Origin: Ichthyophis bannanicus
Taxonomy: Eukaryota; Chordata; Amphibia; Gymnophiona; Ichthyophiidae
Direction: 5' to 3'
Assembly (NCBI GenBank): GCA_033557465.1
Contig: CM066037.1
Location: 207,141,156 to 207,205,155, forward strand
DNA length: 64,000 nucleotides
Each line of letters starts with the position of its first letter. Within the stretch, counting starts at the first letter, position 1. Positions 11,516-21,864 of the stretch are shown here, piece by piece. The position numbers were made by a program, and so were the translations under genes. A model generated the notes under the pieces. It saw nothing but the letters and a program-made list of their open reading frames with translations, did not search any database and had not been told where the DNA came from.

Positions 11516-12539
11516 GGGGGTGCGGGGCCATGTGCGCAGACTTTGTGCGGGGCCTCATTTGCATAAGTGGCCTTATTTGCATAAATATTTGCATAATGTT
11601 ACCATACACTAACTTTTAGTAAACATGTCTCTTAATGAGTGTATGGATAAAGAAAGACTAAAAGATTTCTACATTACTATAATCCAGTGCCAACCGCCAG
11701 GCACATTAGGAACTACTACAAACGCTGCCCATTTAGAACCCATAGCAAACCCGCCGTATCCTGACAGCATTACCAGGACTCACAAAGTACTATACCCTAC
11801 CTATCAAAAGGCAACACTGCAAATATTAAACCAATACATTTCAGAGAATACTGGGGAAAGAGAACAAGTGGCAATGTCAAATAGGAATTACATAAACAGA
11901 ATACCTCAGCTCAGTTACACATGCAGAACATAGACCATCACCAAACAAGGAATCACAATTTAGAAACAGGAAGGCAATAATTAAACTGGGAACCCCAAAA
12001 GCCAAACTTGGAATGTACAACAACACTGTAGAAATAAAACTATAAATTAATTTCCTCTTGTACCAAACAAAGCACAGACGTTAATGATGCACATTTCCCA
12101 GAGCTTTCATATTCCAGTTAATAAATTCAAAATAAAGGGATATTTTTCTACCTTTTGTGCATTTTTTTTCAGTTGTAATTGGTCCAGCCACTTTCTTCTG
12201 GTTTCTTCATGTTTTCTGCTAACTCTCCATCATCTGCTGTCCATTTGTCCTTTCTTCTCTCTTCTAGATTTTTTTCCATTCTCTCTCTCTACATCTGCTT
12301 TAACATACTAATCTTTCTCCTTTTGCTCTTTCCTCATTCCTATTTCATCCTCACAAATTTTACCCCTCCATCCTCAATCCCCACTTACTTTCCCAATACC
12401 CGGCCAATTATAGATTTTTCATGCCTCCCACACAAAATATTTTTCCCCTCTCCATTTTACTCTCCCAGCCCCATCCCATTCTAATCCTCCCCCAACATCA
12501 GCTCCCTTCTAGTTCCAGTCTCACTCAGCATCCATTCCC

Positions 12540-13030
12540 TTCTAGTCCCTGCATCAGCCCATTTCCAGTCCTAGCCCCCCATCAGCCCATTTCCAGTCCT
12601 AGCTCCCCCATCCATTTCCAGTCTGAGTCCCTTCATCAGCTCATTTCCAATCCTAGCCCCCCATCAGCCCATTTCTAGTCATTTCCTAGCCCCATCATCA
12701 GCCCATGTCAAATCATAGCTCCCCTCCACTCAGCCCAATTCCAGTCCAAGCGGTCCAGTCCAATTCATGTCCAGTCCATGAGCCTACTTCCAGTTCTAGC
12801 CCCTCCATGAGTCCATTTCAATTCAAGCCCCCACCACAGCCCATTTCCAATCTTAGCTCCCCCCAACAGCCCATTTCCAGTCCTATCCTAGCTGCTCCAT
12901 CAGCCCATTTTCAGTCCTAGCTCCCTTCCCTCACAGCCCATTTCCATTCCAAGCCCCCTCCCCATCAGCTATTTGCAGTTCAAGCCTCCCCTTCCACTCA
13001 GCCCATTTCCAGTCCAAGCAACCCTCCAAC
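12540..13030 (+). repeat. Minisatellite, about 28-30 bp unit, left block
   Basis: Degenerate tandem units read approximately CCCATCAGCCCATTTCCAGT followed by CCTAGCCCC. L2-C is inserted in the array, which continues at 14875. Open frames through the array are low-complexity Ser/Pro translations and not genes. Confidence 0.85.
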
Positions 13031-13034
13031 CCAT

Positions 13035-14870
13035 TACCAGTCCCATTCCGCTCCTGCGCTGTCTCACTCCTGGTCATCCTTTGAAGTAATAACTCCCAGT
13101 ATTCTCTCAAACACCTTTCTTTCCATTCGCAAAACCACCTGCTCAGCTGATCCCATTCCTTCTCGTTGGCTCTTGGACCCCTCCCTAGCACTTTCTCCCT
13201 ACATTCTTTCCATGTTCAATTCCAGTTTGTCCTCTGGCACTTTTCCTACAAGCTGGAAACACACTGTTGTCCGCCCTATCCTAAAATCTCGTTCTTCTGA
13301 TCCTTCTGCTCTCTCAAACTGGCGTCCTGTCTCTAATCTTTCCTTTCTTTCTAAATTTCTTGAGAAACTGGTCTTTAACCAACTCTCCTCTCACCTTGAA
13401 GCTTCCCTCACTCTCCATCCCCGGCAATCAGGTTTCCGCCCCGGCCACAGCACTGAAACCGTCCTTCTTTCCCTTCTTAATGAACTTCACACTGCTCACG
13501 ATCGTGGTCTCCTTACTTTAGCTGTTTCTCTTGATCTCTCTGCAGCCTTTGACTTGGTAGATCACCGCACCCTCCTCACTTGTCTCTGGGATGCTGGTCT
13601 TTCTGGTACGGTTCTTCGATGGTTTCATTCTTTCCTCTCTTGTCGTTCCTTCTCTGTAGTTACCGGGTCCTCTTCCTCTCCCCCCACTCCCCTCGCATGT
13701 GGGGTCCCCCAGGGTTCTGTCCTCGCTCCTCTTCTCTTTAACGTTTTCTTAGCTCCTCTCGCCCTCTTAATTCAGCAGTTTGGCATCTCCGCGTACTATT
13801 ACGCGGATGACATCTTTCTCCTGTTTCATACTGACTCTTTCTCCCCTGACATAGCTCCTCTCAATCGCTGTCTGACTGCTATCGCCTCCTGGTTCTCTTC
13901 TAACTTCCTTCATGCGAACCCCGCTAAGTCTTTTGCTATCTGGTTCACGTTTGGGAGTCCTGCCCCCACTTGTGCCCCTTCTTTCTTTTCACAGCCCATT
14001 CCCCTTGTCTCCTCACTTCGCTATTTGGGTGTTACTCTTGACTCTTCTCTTTCCTTTAAGGTGCATATCTCCTCTGTTATTCAGCGTTCTTTTTTCTCCC
14101 TTAGGCAGCTTCGTGCTATCCGCCCTTTTCTGTCTTCCTCTGCCCTGGCTACTCTTCTCCTCTCCCTTGTGATGTCTCATCTGGATTATTGTAATATTTC
14201 CCTAGCTGGTCTCCCCCAATCCCAATTGTCTCGTCTTCAACGTATTCAAAATACCGCCATTCGCCTCCTCACTTACGCTTCCCGTTTTGATCACGTCACT
14301 CCTCTTCTTCTTCGTCACCATTGGCTACCTGTCTCTTTCCGTGTTCAGTATAAAATTCTTATTCTTGCACATAAGGCTGTTCGCACTGGTTCCCCTTTCT
14401 ATCTTGCCAACCAGATACACTTTCGTACCTCCCACCGTCTGCTTCGTTCCATTCACACAAACCGTATGTCTCTTCCCTCTCCCTCCCAGGCCCACCTTGC
14501 TTCTACCCGCTCCTCTGCTTTTTACTTTCGGGCCCCAAGCCTGTGGAACTCTCTCCCCCCCTCGCTCCGTGCAGAAGAGTCCTATCAATCCTTTAAGACC
14601 CAACTCAAAACCCACCTTTTTCAAGTAGCATTTAACCTCCCTTCCTGGCCCCCCCCCCTCCCTCTGCCGCCTCATGATATCACATTGTAATTGTTATTGG
14701 TTTTTTTCTTCTCCCTTTCCTTTCTCTTCTTTCCTATTATTTTAACTGGCGTTCCTTTTCTTTTTTCTGCAGCCCTATTTTTAAATTGTTTTAAGTTTTT
14801 ATTGTGAACCGCTCAGGTGCCCGTGGTGTTGGGCGGTATAATAAGTTTTAAATAAACATAAACATAAACA
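13035..14870 (+). mobile_element. L2-C: 5'-truncated L2-type LINE
   Basis: It is inserted inside the minisatellite, which resumes at 14875. It carries an intact RT frame. The 3' UTR holds the family hairpin ACCGCTCA/TGGGCGGT (14808-14815 and 14830-14837), and the element ends with AAATAAACATAAACATAAACAT. The 3' end of the same subfamily is found again at 32375-32530. The endonuclease half is missing. The coding strand is rich in C and T, unlike L2-A and L2-D. Confidence 0.85.
13173..14690 (+). CDS. L2-type LINE ORF2, reverse transcriptase part (505 aa, open)
   Basis: The RT domain is complete from WKHTVVRPILKS through SLDLSAAFDLVDH (Asp121, Asp127), GVPQGSVLAPLLFNVF (178-192) and YYADD (Asp212, Asp213). 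It continues to the thumb and C-terminal FYFRAPSLWNSLPPSL and LKTHLFQVAF. The frame is open upstream to about 13035, so the listed Met is internal to the original ORF. The endonuclease is lost by 5' truncation. It is only distantly similar to the RTs at 945-2570 and 53353-54762, so three L2 lineages have been active here. No stop interrupts it, which implies a young insertion. Confidence 0.88.
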   Translation: MDPSLALSPYILSMFNSSLSSGTFPTSWKHTVVRPILKSRSSDPSALSNWRPVSNLSFLSKFLEKLVFNQLSSHLEASLTLHPRQSGFRPGHSTETVLLSLLNELHTAHDRGLLTLAVSLDLSAAFDLVDHRTLLTCLWDAGLSGTVLRWFHSFLSCRSFSVVTGSSSSPPTPLACGVPQGSVLAPLLFNVFLAPLALLIQQFGISAYYYADDIFLLFHTDSFSPDIAPLNRCLTAIASWFSSNFLHANPAKSFAIWFTFGSPAPTCAPSFFSQPIPLVSSLRYLGVTLDSSLSFKVHISSVIQRSFFSLRQLRAIRPFLSSSALATLLLSLVMSHLDYCNISLAGLPQSQLSRLQRIQNTAIRLLTYASRFDHVTPLLLRHHWLPVSFRVQYKILILAHKAVRTGSPFYLANQIHFRTSHRLLRSIHTNRMSLPSPSQAHLASTRSSAFYFRAPSLWNSLPPSLRAEESYQSFKTQLKTHLFQVAFNLPSWPPPLPLPPHDITL

Positions 14871-14874
14871 TAGC

Positions 14875-15765
14875 CCCCCGTCAACCAACTTCCAGTCCTA
14901 AGCCCCCATCACCCCATTTTCAGTTTAAGCCCCCCCATAACCCATTACCAGTCCTAACCCCCCATCAGCCCACTTCCAGTCCTAACCCCATCAGCCCATT
15001 TCCAGTCAGCCCCCCATAGCCCATTGCCAGTCCTAAACCCCCCATCAGCCCACAGCCCATTACCAGTCCTAACCACATCAGCCCACCTCAAGTCCTAACC
15101 CCTCCCCATCAGCAGATTTCCTGTCCTAGACCCCCCATAGACCATTATCAGTCCTAACCCCCCCATAGCCCATTAACAGTCCTAACCCCCCATCACCCCA
15201 TTTCCAGACAGCCCCCATTAGCCCACAGCCCATTGCCAGTCTTAACCCCCCCATAGCCCATTAGCTGTCCTATCCCCCCATCACCCCATTTCCAGACCGA
15301 CCCCATCAGCCCACAGCCCATTGCCAGTCTTAACCCCCCCATAGCCCCTTACCAGTCCTAACCCCCCATCACCCCATTTCCAGACAGCTCCCATCAGCCC
15401 ACAGCCCATTGCCAGTCTTAACCCCCCCATCGCCCATTTGCAGTCCTAACCCCCCATCAGCCCACAGCCCACAGCCCATTGCCAGTCTTAACCCCCCCAC
15501 AGCCCATTACCAGTCCTAAGCCCCCATCAGCCCACAGCCCATTGCCATTCTTAACCCCCCCATAGCCCATTACCAGTCCTAACCCCCCCATCAGCCCACA
15601 GCCCATTACCAGTCTTAACCCCCCCATAGGCCATTACCTGTACTAACCCCCCCTCAGCCCACCGCCCATTTCCATTATTAACCCCCCCATAGCCCATTAC
15701 CCTTCCTAAACCCCCCCCATCAGCCCACAGCCCATTGCCAGTCCTAAGCCCCCCCCCCCCCATCG
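14875..15765 (+). repeat. Minisatellite, right block
   Basis: The array continues after L2-C with units of about 28 bp, such as CCCCCATAGCCCATTACCAG plus TCCTAACC. There is a higher-order alternation of CAGCCCACAGCCCATTGCCA units. About 30 units are present. Confidence 0.88.
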
Positions 15766-15799
15766 GCTCATAGAAATTAAAATTTAAAAAAAAGCTGGT

Positions 15800-16112
15800 C
15801 GCGGCAGCATGGAGTGTCCCGAGGGGCCCCCTCTGCCCGGCTGAACTCTCCCGGCACCGCTGAAGCCCTCTGCTCCGGCTTGCAGATACGCGAAGGGAGA
15901 GTGTCTCCCTTGCATCTCTGTTAAGCCCGCAGGGGCTGATGGGAAGCAGGGGCTGATGGGAAATTTCCCATCTGCCCCTGCGGGCTTAACAGAGATGCGA
16001 GGGAGACACTCTCCCTTCGCTTATCTGCAAGCCGGAGCAGAGGGCTTCAGCCGCGCCGGGAGAGTTCAGCCGGGCAGAGGGGGCCCCGTGGGACACTCCA
16101 TGCTGCCGCGGC
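15800..16112. repeat. Long palindrome, arms of about 145 bp
   Basis: The left arm (15800-15945) and right arm (15968-16112) are inverted copies. Both contain the GTGTCTCCCTTGC-type segment, GGGCTTAACAGAGATGC and the CATGGAGTGTCCC-type end. The spacer is about 22 bp. It sits between the minisatellite and the right end of composite repeat A. Confidence 0.85.
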
Positions 16113-16200
16113 GGCATGGAGAGGGCCCCGTGGTACACTCCATGCTGCCGCGGCGGCATGGAGAGGGCCCCGTGGGACACTCCATGCTGCCGCGGCGGCA
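16081..16200 (+). repeat. 42-bp tandem repeat, about 2.9 units
   Basis: Units start at 16081, 16123 and 16165 with GGGCCCCGTGG and contain CCATGCTGCCGCGGCGGCAT. The array overlaps the outer part of the right arm of the palindrome and looks like an expansion of it. Confidence 0.9.
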
Positions 16201-16284
16201 GCGGCCCGTTTTTTTGTTTTTTTTATTTCATTTTTTAAAAAAGCAGAATGTTCTTTGCGCGGGGCCCCCTGAGGAGGAGTCTGC

Positions 16285-16609
16285 CCTGGGGAGGAGTCTG
16301 CTATCTTGGTACATGTTCATACCAGTGATATAGGAAAGTGTTTGAGGGACATTCTGGAGACCAAATTTAGTCTTTTAGGAAGGAAGTTGAAATCCAGAAC
16401 TTCTAGGATAGCATTCTATGAAATACTTCCTGTTCCACGCGCAGGACCCAAAAGGCAGGCAGAGCTCTGGAGTCTCAATGCGTGGATGAGATGATGGTGC
16501 AAGGAAGAAGGGTTTTGGATTTTTTAGGAACTGGGCAACATTCTGCAGAAAGGAGGGGCTTCACCTTAACAGGGATGGAACCAGGCTGCTGGCATTAACC
16601 CTTAAAAAG
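16285..16609 (+). mobile_element. CR1-gamma piece 2: ORF1 C-terminal half
   Basis: This piece continues the esterase from the VLVHVSTND-like block (TCTTGGTACATGTTCATACC) to the end of ORF1 (GGCATTAACCCTTAAAAAG). It matches 5250-5610 of CR1-beta. Stops interrupt it. The DGLH block is partly deleted near 16550-16565. Confidence 0.82.
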
Positions 16610-16900
16610 TGGAGTGGAGGAGTGGCCTAGTGGTTGGGGCAAGGTACTTCAGGCCAGAAGGTCGGGGGTTCAAATCCCACTAGAGGACAGCAACGTTGGG
16701 CCGGAAGGACTGGGGTTTCTAGTCCCACAGGTGCTCCTTGTGGTCTTGGGCAAGCCACTTAACCCTCCATAGCCCATGTTCCCTGTAAAATAGTTATCTC
16801 CAATTTATAATGCCCTGTTCAATGTAATTTCAGTTTGTTCAATGTAAACCGCACTGATGCAGAATAGCACAGTATATAAGAGAATGTAAATTAAATAAAA
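16610..16900 (+). mobile_element. tRNA-derived SINE with an L2-type 3' tail
   Basis: The head resembles a tRNA with pol III boxes. Box A is GGCCTAGTGGTTGGGGC (16624-16640) and box B is GGTTCAAATCC (16668-16678). The middle has the CTTGGGCAAGCCACTTAACC core seen in CORE-type SINEs. The tail (16830-16900) is the L2 3' end: TGTAAACCGCACTGATGC, AGTATATAAG and TTAAATAAAA. CR1-gamma flanks it with AAAAG on both sides. SINEs that borrow the 3' end of a partner LINE are established; here the partner would be the L2-A-like family. The hairpin has one arm mutated. Confidence 0.85.
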
Positions 16901-17727
16901 GGAGAAAGAACAGCTTTTAAACTACATAATAGGGGAAAGCCGACAGTAGCCTAAATGTGCATGGTTTGGAAGGATGTATCCTTGAAGGATACTAGCAAAA
17001 GAAGGAAGTTAGGGCATCCTGACAGAGAGGATCCAATAAAGATAAAAATAACCCAGGTACTGTTAAATACAGAGCAGAGCTGAAAGATTCCAAATTATCC
17101 CTGTCTATTGATAACCAAATTAATATGAATAAAATACAACCTCTAAAATACCTGTATGCAAATGCTAGAAGTCTTAAAAATAAGATGGGATAGTTAGAAT
17201 ATATAGCACTAAATGAGAGGCTAGATATGATTGGTTTCTCAGAGACCTGGTAGAAGGAGGACAACCAATGGGATACTGCGATACCAGGTTGCAAACTATT
17301 TTGCAATGATAGAGTAGATCAAATTGATGGAGGGGTTGTGCTCTATCATAGAGAGGGCATTGAGTCACACAGGATTAAAGTTTTGCAGGTAAACAAAATA
17401 TATCGTAGAATCTCTATGGATAGAAATTCCATGTCAAAAGGGGAAGGAGAAGGCAGTGGGGGCGTATTACCGACCGCCTGGCCACAATGAACAAATGGAT
17501 GATGAAATGCTAATAGAAATCAGGGAAGCTAACAAAAGTCACAACACAGTAATAATAATGGGTGATTTTAATTAACCCCAGTATCGACGGGGTCAGTCTT
17601 ACGGCAGGACATGCTAGGGAGATAAACGTTTCTAGATGAAATAATTGACTGCTTCTTGGAGCAACTAGTTTATGAACTGACAAGAGGGGAAGCTATTTTG
17701 GACTTAGTCCTCAGTGGCATGCAGGAT
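16901..17727 (+). mobile_element. CR1-gamma piece 3: ORF1/ORF2 junction and endonuclease
   Basis: It matches CR1-beta from 5598 to about 6400, including NARSLKNKMG-like, the YRPPGHNEQ block (17470-17490) and GDFN (17560-17572). Stops are frequent, for example where ETWW has become ETW followed by a stop near 17251. It is interrupted at 17728 by an L2 tail. Confidence 0.8.
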
Positions 17728-18165
17728 TTATTTATTTATTTATTTTTTATTTAACTATTTCTTTTATACCGCCCCTTCCAGAGATCAAGGGCGGTTTACG
17801 TATAACAGATTAACAGTCTTGTACACATTTGTATACATTTTACATAGAACAATAGAAATCAACTATTTACATTGAACAGTGAATTTAAACTTTGTAGGTA
17901 TTAATGCAAAACAAAACATCAAACTTTTTACAAATGTATATTTACAGCGTGTGGTGTGTGGTGTATGGGGTAGATATTGGTGTAGGTGCTGGAATTTAAT
18001 TCCTTTTTTGTCGTCTTTAGGGCGTGTAAGGGGAGGGGGACAGGCTTTTGGTTACATTGTTGGGATTAAGGGAGTTTGTGCATGTGTAACCACATTTGTT
18101 GTGGAGCTGGCTTTGGGGGAGTAGGGGATTTCGAAGTGTTCAGTGAACAGGTAGGTCTTTAATTT
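17728..18165 (-). mobile_element. L2-type 3' end fragment
   Basis: The minus-strand tail has TTTATTTATTTATTT at 17729-17743 and a hairpin ACCGCCC with GGGCGGT (17768-17775 and 17789-17795). On the minus strand 18120-18165 reads TKLKTYLFTEHFEIPY, an L2 ORF2 C-terminus. The rest is 3' UTR. It is inserted in CR1-gamma, which continues at 18166. Confidence 0.78.
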
Positions 18166-18664
18166 GGTGAAAGAGATAAGAGTGTTAGAGCCACTTGGCA
18201 ATAGTGATCATAGAATGATCACATTTGATTTAATAAATGGAGGAAGGACAGTGAGGAAATCCACAATACTACCTTTTAACTTTCAAAAGGGAGACTATGA
18301 TAAAAAGAGGAAAATAGTTAAGAAAAAACTAAAAGGAGCAGCTGCAGAGGTTAAATATTTACATCAAGCATGAGCATTGTTTAAAAATACTATCTTGGAA
18401 GCCCAGACCAGATGTATTCCACAACTTAAGAAAAGTAGAAGGAAGGCCAAAAAACTCTCAGCATGGTTTAAAGGTGAGGTCAGAGAGGCTCTTGTAGCTT
18501 AAAAAGCATCTTTCAGGAAATAGAAAAAGGAGCCAAATGACGACAACTTTAAACAACATAAACCCTGGCAAGTTAGGTATAAGTCATTGATAAGGCAGGC
18601 AAAGAGAGAATTTGAAAAAAAGCTTGCTGTGGAAGCAAAAACGCATAATAAAAACTTTTTCAAG
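18166..18664 (+). mobile_element. CR1-gamma piece 4: SDH block and linker
   Basis: The frame 18164-18373 reads LGNSDHRMITFDLINGG, the catalytic end of the endonuclease. It continues through the linker to KNFFKY (18655). It is followed by the pogo-type MITE at a TA dinucleotide. Confidence 0.82.
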
Positions 18665-18666
18665 TA

Positions 18667-19361
18667 CCGTATTTTCCGGCGTATAAGACGACTTTCTAAC
18701 CCATGAAAATATGCTCAAATGTCGGGGGTCGTCTTATATGCCGGTATACGGCGGTATACAGCAACTTTCTGACCTGGACTGGGGAAGCTGACTGACGCTG
18801 CATCCCGGGCTCCTCCCCTCTCCCTGCCAGCCGATTGATTTGCTGCTGTGCTTCAGGGCCTCCGTCTCCAATGTGACTGCTATGGGTGCAGAGGCTGCCG
18901 GTTTTTCGGGCTGCTGTGCTCATGTGGTCGAGGTTCAGCATGGGGATCTTTATAGATGTGGTGGCTGCTTCAGGATAGTTTTTAATTTGTGGGTTGTTAG
19001 TTTTTCTTTTAGTGTACTGTTAACACGAACGGTGGCAGTTGGGGGATAGGGGAACGCGGGTGCCGGTTGTGCTGAGGATTGTGGCAAAGTGGTGTTTGCC
19101 CTGGGGGGTGGACTTCTCTGCCAGGGCAACACAACCTGTCAGAGTGCTACTGCGGTCTTCTGGGTCTCTTGGACACGATCTGGAGTCTGTATTTCAGCGG
19201 GGCAGCCACCATTTTCTTTTGGCAGGATTCTGGAGCACCAGAGGTAAGAACTGGAAGAGGGGTAGTCTTATACGGCAAGTATAGGCCAAACCCTATATTT
19301 TAACAGGAAAAGTAGGGGGTCGTCTTATACGCCCAGTCGTCTTATACGCCGGAAAATACGG
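18667..19361. mobile_element. Pogo/Tigger-type MITE, 695 bp
   Basis: Terminal inverted repeats of about 26 bp begin CCGTATTTTCCGGCGTATAA on both ends. The insert is flanked by TA (18665-18666 and 19362-19363). The first 11 bases (CCGTATTTTCS) are shared with the autonomous element at 22525-24218, so its transposase or a close relative probably moved it. The interior (18740-19290) has no domain I recognise. Confidence 0.85.
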
Positions 19362-19363
19362 TA

Positions 19364-19578
19364 CATTTGTAGCAAAAAACCTGTGAGAGACTCAGTTGCA
19401 TGATAGAGGGGTACAAGGGGCACTAAGAGGGACAAAGCCATAGCAGAGAGACAGAATGAATTATTTACTTTGGTCTTTACAGAAGAAGATGTAGGGAAGA
19501 TACACATTCCTGAAATTTTATTTAAAGGTGATGCATCGGAAGAATTGAAAGAAATATCAATAAATTGGGAAGATGTAT
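19364..19578 (+). mobile_element. CR1-gamma piece 5: RT N-terminus
   Basis: It matches CR1-beta 6906-7122 (KKRVRESVGPLDDRG region to ISIHREDILQ). It is degraded. The mariner element enters at a TA at 19579-19580. Confidence 0.8.
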
Positions 19579-19580
19579 TA

Positions 19581-20848
19581 CGAGGGTTGCTATTTATATT
19601 TCTGGCCTAATAATGAAAAAACAAATATTTATGATCGAAATTGGTTTTATTGTTTTTCAAAATATTCTCCATGAAGATCAATACACTTTTGCATGCATTT
19701 GAACCAATTTTCGAAGCACTTTTTCCACTCCGATTGAGGTAACTCCAAAACATGCGTTTTGAATGCATCAACCGCATCTTCGGGTGTTGAAAATCGTTGA
19801 CCACGTAATTTGTTTTTGATGTGCAGGAATAAAAAGAAGTCATTGGGTGCCAAATCAGGGCCGTACGGTGGATGACCCATCAATTCGATGTTTTGGCTGG
19901 TCAAAAATTCCTTTGTTTGAGCCGATGTGTGAGAGCTCACATTGTCATGATGAAGAATTATTCGCCTCTTCTTCGACTTTTTCCGAATTTCTCCGAAGAC
20001 TTCTGATAAACAAATTGTCGTGTACCATTCAGAATTGACCGTCCTACGTTGCTCTAATGGCACTGTCGCCACGTGACCGGTAATGCCGAAGAAACAGGCA
20101 ACCATTTGCTTCAATGTGCTTCTTCCACGAACAACTTTTGTTGGATTTGGCTCGTCTTGGAAGACCCATACAGTTGATTGCTGTTTTGTTTCGGGCTCAT
20201 ATGCATAGATCCATGATTCGTCACCTGTGTAGATGTTATACACAGTCTTTGATTCACCTTGAACGTATTTTTTCAACATTTCCTTGCACCAATCGACACG
20301 AGCCTTCTTTTGAGCGTTTGTCAGATTATGCGGGATCCAACGCAAACAAATCTTTTTTACGGCGAAATGATCATGCAATATCTTATTGATGCTGTCATAC
20401 TAATGCCCAAAGATGCCTCAATCTCACAGTATGTCACATGACGATCTTGCTTTATCAGTTCACACACAGCATCTATATTTGGATGATCCTGACGGAATTC
20501 GTCCTGGAGCGAATGTCGGCCACGATTGAATTCGTTATACCAGTTTTTTTACAGTGCTGTAGGATGGTGCTTTATCGCCATATAAAAAATTAAGTTCATC
20601 GATGCACTCTTGTCTTGTTAATCCATGTCGAAAGTTATGAAAAATAATCGCACGAAAATGTTCACGAGTTAATTCCATTTTTCACCCGAGATGAATTTTT
20701 CAAGTTACTGTAAACAACAAATCGCGCTCAAATGATAAAATGTTATGAATAAGGTTATGTTCAACAATGTCAGTGTTCCAATGGTACCATGGATGGCGCC
20801 TGGCAACACTTACTGTTGCTAAGGCCAGAAATATAAATAGCAACCTCA
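19581..20848 (-). mobile_element. Mariner element, 1268 bp, complete ends
   Basis: Inverted terminal repeats of about 28 bp (GAGGTTGCTATTTATATTTC and onward, on the minus-strand 5' side) occur at both ends. The left copy reads CGAGGGTTGCTATTTATATT. TA duplicates flank it (19579-19580 and 20849-20850). CR1-gamma resumes at 20851 without loss. The size and structure are those of a full-length mariner. Confidence 0.92.
19647..20678 (-). pseudogene. Mariner transposase (DD34D), frameshifted
   Basis: This is a cut-and-paste transposase. The C-terminal 243-codon frame (20378-19647) is intact. It holds the three catalytic aspartates: TGDESW (Asp53), HHDN (Asp145) and PDLAPND (Asp180), with exactly 34 residues between the last two. 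The N-terminal helix-turn-helix part starts with MELTREHFRA at 20678 and is in another frame. An extra A in a run near 20545 and a second break near 20380 split it. The ends are at the right distance, so only these small indels separate this copy from a functional one. The protein looks more like insect mariners than most other elements here, hinting at horizontal transfer; that is inference. Confidence 0.9.
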
Positions 20849-20850
20849 TA

Positions 20851-21255
20851 CAACTATTTGATAAACTGAAGAGTATTAGATCACCTGCACCAGATGGTAT
20901 ACATCCGAGGGTGTTGAAAGACCTGAAATGTGAGATTGCATACCTACTATTAATCTGTGAACTATTATTAAAATCATCTGTAGTACCTGAAAATTGGCGA
21001 ATGGCCAATGTCGCGCCAATTTTTAAAAAAGGTTCAAGGGGTGATCTGAGAAACTACAGACCGGTCAGCCTGACATCAGTACCAGGCAAAATGGTAGAAA
21101 CCATTATATAGAACAAAATTACTGAACATGTAGATAGTCATTGTTTAATGGGAGAAAGCCAACATGGATTTAGCTAAGAAAAGTCTTGTTTTACTAATCT
21201 GTTATACTTTTTTGAAGGTGTGAATAAACAGGTAGACAAAGGTGAGCTGGTTGAT
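20851..21255 (+). mobile_element. CR1-gamma piece 6: RT fingers
   Basis: The frame 20767-21111 carries KSIRSPAPDGIHPRVLKDLK and NYRPVSLTSVPGKMVETI, the RT N-terminal motifs. Further on, VDSHCLMGESQHGFS and the FFEGVNKQ block follow. The MITE P2 cuts it at 21256. Confidence 0.85.
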
Positions 21256-21864
21256 GATTTCCTAAGAGGCACATCTGGGTCGTCTGGGCGCCCCAGGGCA
21301 GGATAGGCCTGTTAGGACCCAATTCTGCACTGCAGGAGCAGGACGGCCCCACAGGTGCAGGATCGGGTCCTGGGATGACCCAGCGTGCTCTGCATCACCA
21401 CAGGAATGCCCTCCCCACAACACTAGATGTCCACTGCCCACCGAGACACTGATTTCCTCCACCCATCCCCGATGGGGGCTGCTGGGGCCTGGATCGGGTG
21501 GCGGGGACTCACCGTTCGTGACCCTTTGCTCCGGTGGGAGGCTTCTGGGATCCAGGGGGGGTGCCAGCCAGGTTTGGAGGGGCACCCCATTTTTATTCCA
21601 CCTCGTAGGTGGAATAAGCAGGTCGTACTCCCAGCGATCCACGGACATACAGGGTCATCACTGGAATCGGCCCTGTATGCCCCAGGGTTGGTCCCACCCA
21701 CGATCTGCCACCCACTCCACCCCGCGCCAACCCTGTCACCCGCAGCATGCACAGCGTCTCTGTGCATGCAGGGGGATGGAAGGCAGCATATCGTGAAGGC
21801 GAATAGCGGGGCTGCACATCCTGGTGGGACGTGCAGCCCTGCTATCTGCCTTATAGAGTCGGGG
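21256..21864 (-). mobile_element. Palindromic MITE P2
   Basis: This GC-rich 609-bp insert in CR1-gamma belongs to the P1/P3/P4 family in reverse orientation. It has TAGCGGGGCTGCACATCC near its right end and GAGGCACATCTGGGTCG near its left. Terminal similarity is GATTTCCTAAGAGGCACAT versus CCCCGACTCTATAAGGCAGA. Flanks TGAT and TCAT may be a decayed 4-bp duplication. Open frames across it (for example 21427-21870) have no domain. Confidence 0.6.

Larger units (their letters stand above)
11516..16284 (+). mobile_element. Composite repeat A, copy 1 (minisatellite-bearing, type unknown)
   Basis: About 4.8 kb is inserted in CR1-gamma ORF1, with CCCTGGGG at both junctions (11511-11519 and 16284-16292). 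It has a left part without coding potential (11516-12170). Next come a CT-rich stretch (12170-12500), a roughly 28-bp minisatellite (12540-13030 and 14875-15765), a long palindrome and a right end with GC-rich GCGCGGGGCCCC. The left end also has GTGCGGGGCC. Positions 11728-13000 are clearly repeated at 28079-29200. I do not recognise the family. A non-autonomous DNA transposon is one possibility. Confidence 0.55.

Noticed and set aside
12179..12920. Overlapping frames of 70-100 codons rich in Ser, Pro and Phe
   Set aside because: They run through CT-rich and minisatellite DNA. Low complexity and repeated units explain the lack of stops.
12540..15765. CRISPR-like array
   Set aside because: Units are tandem, without unique spacers of constant length. 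The host is a eukaryote.
16624..16680. A functional tRNA gene
   Set aside because: Only box A and box B are tRNA-like. The fold is not complete, and the segment is followed by a SINE core and tail.
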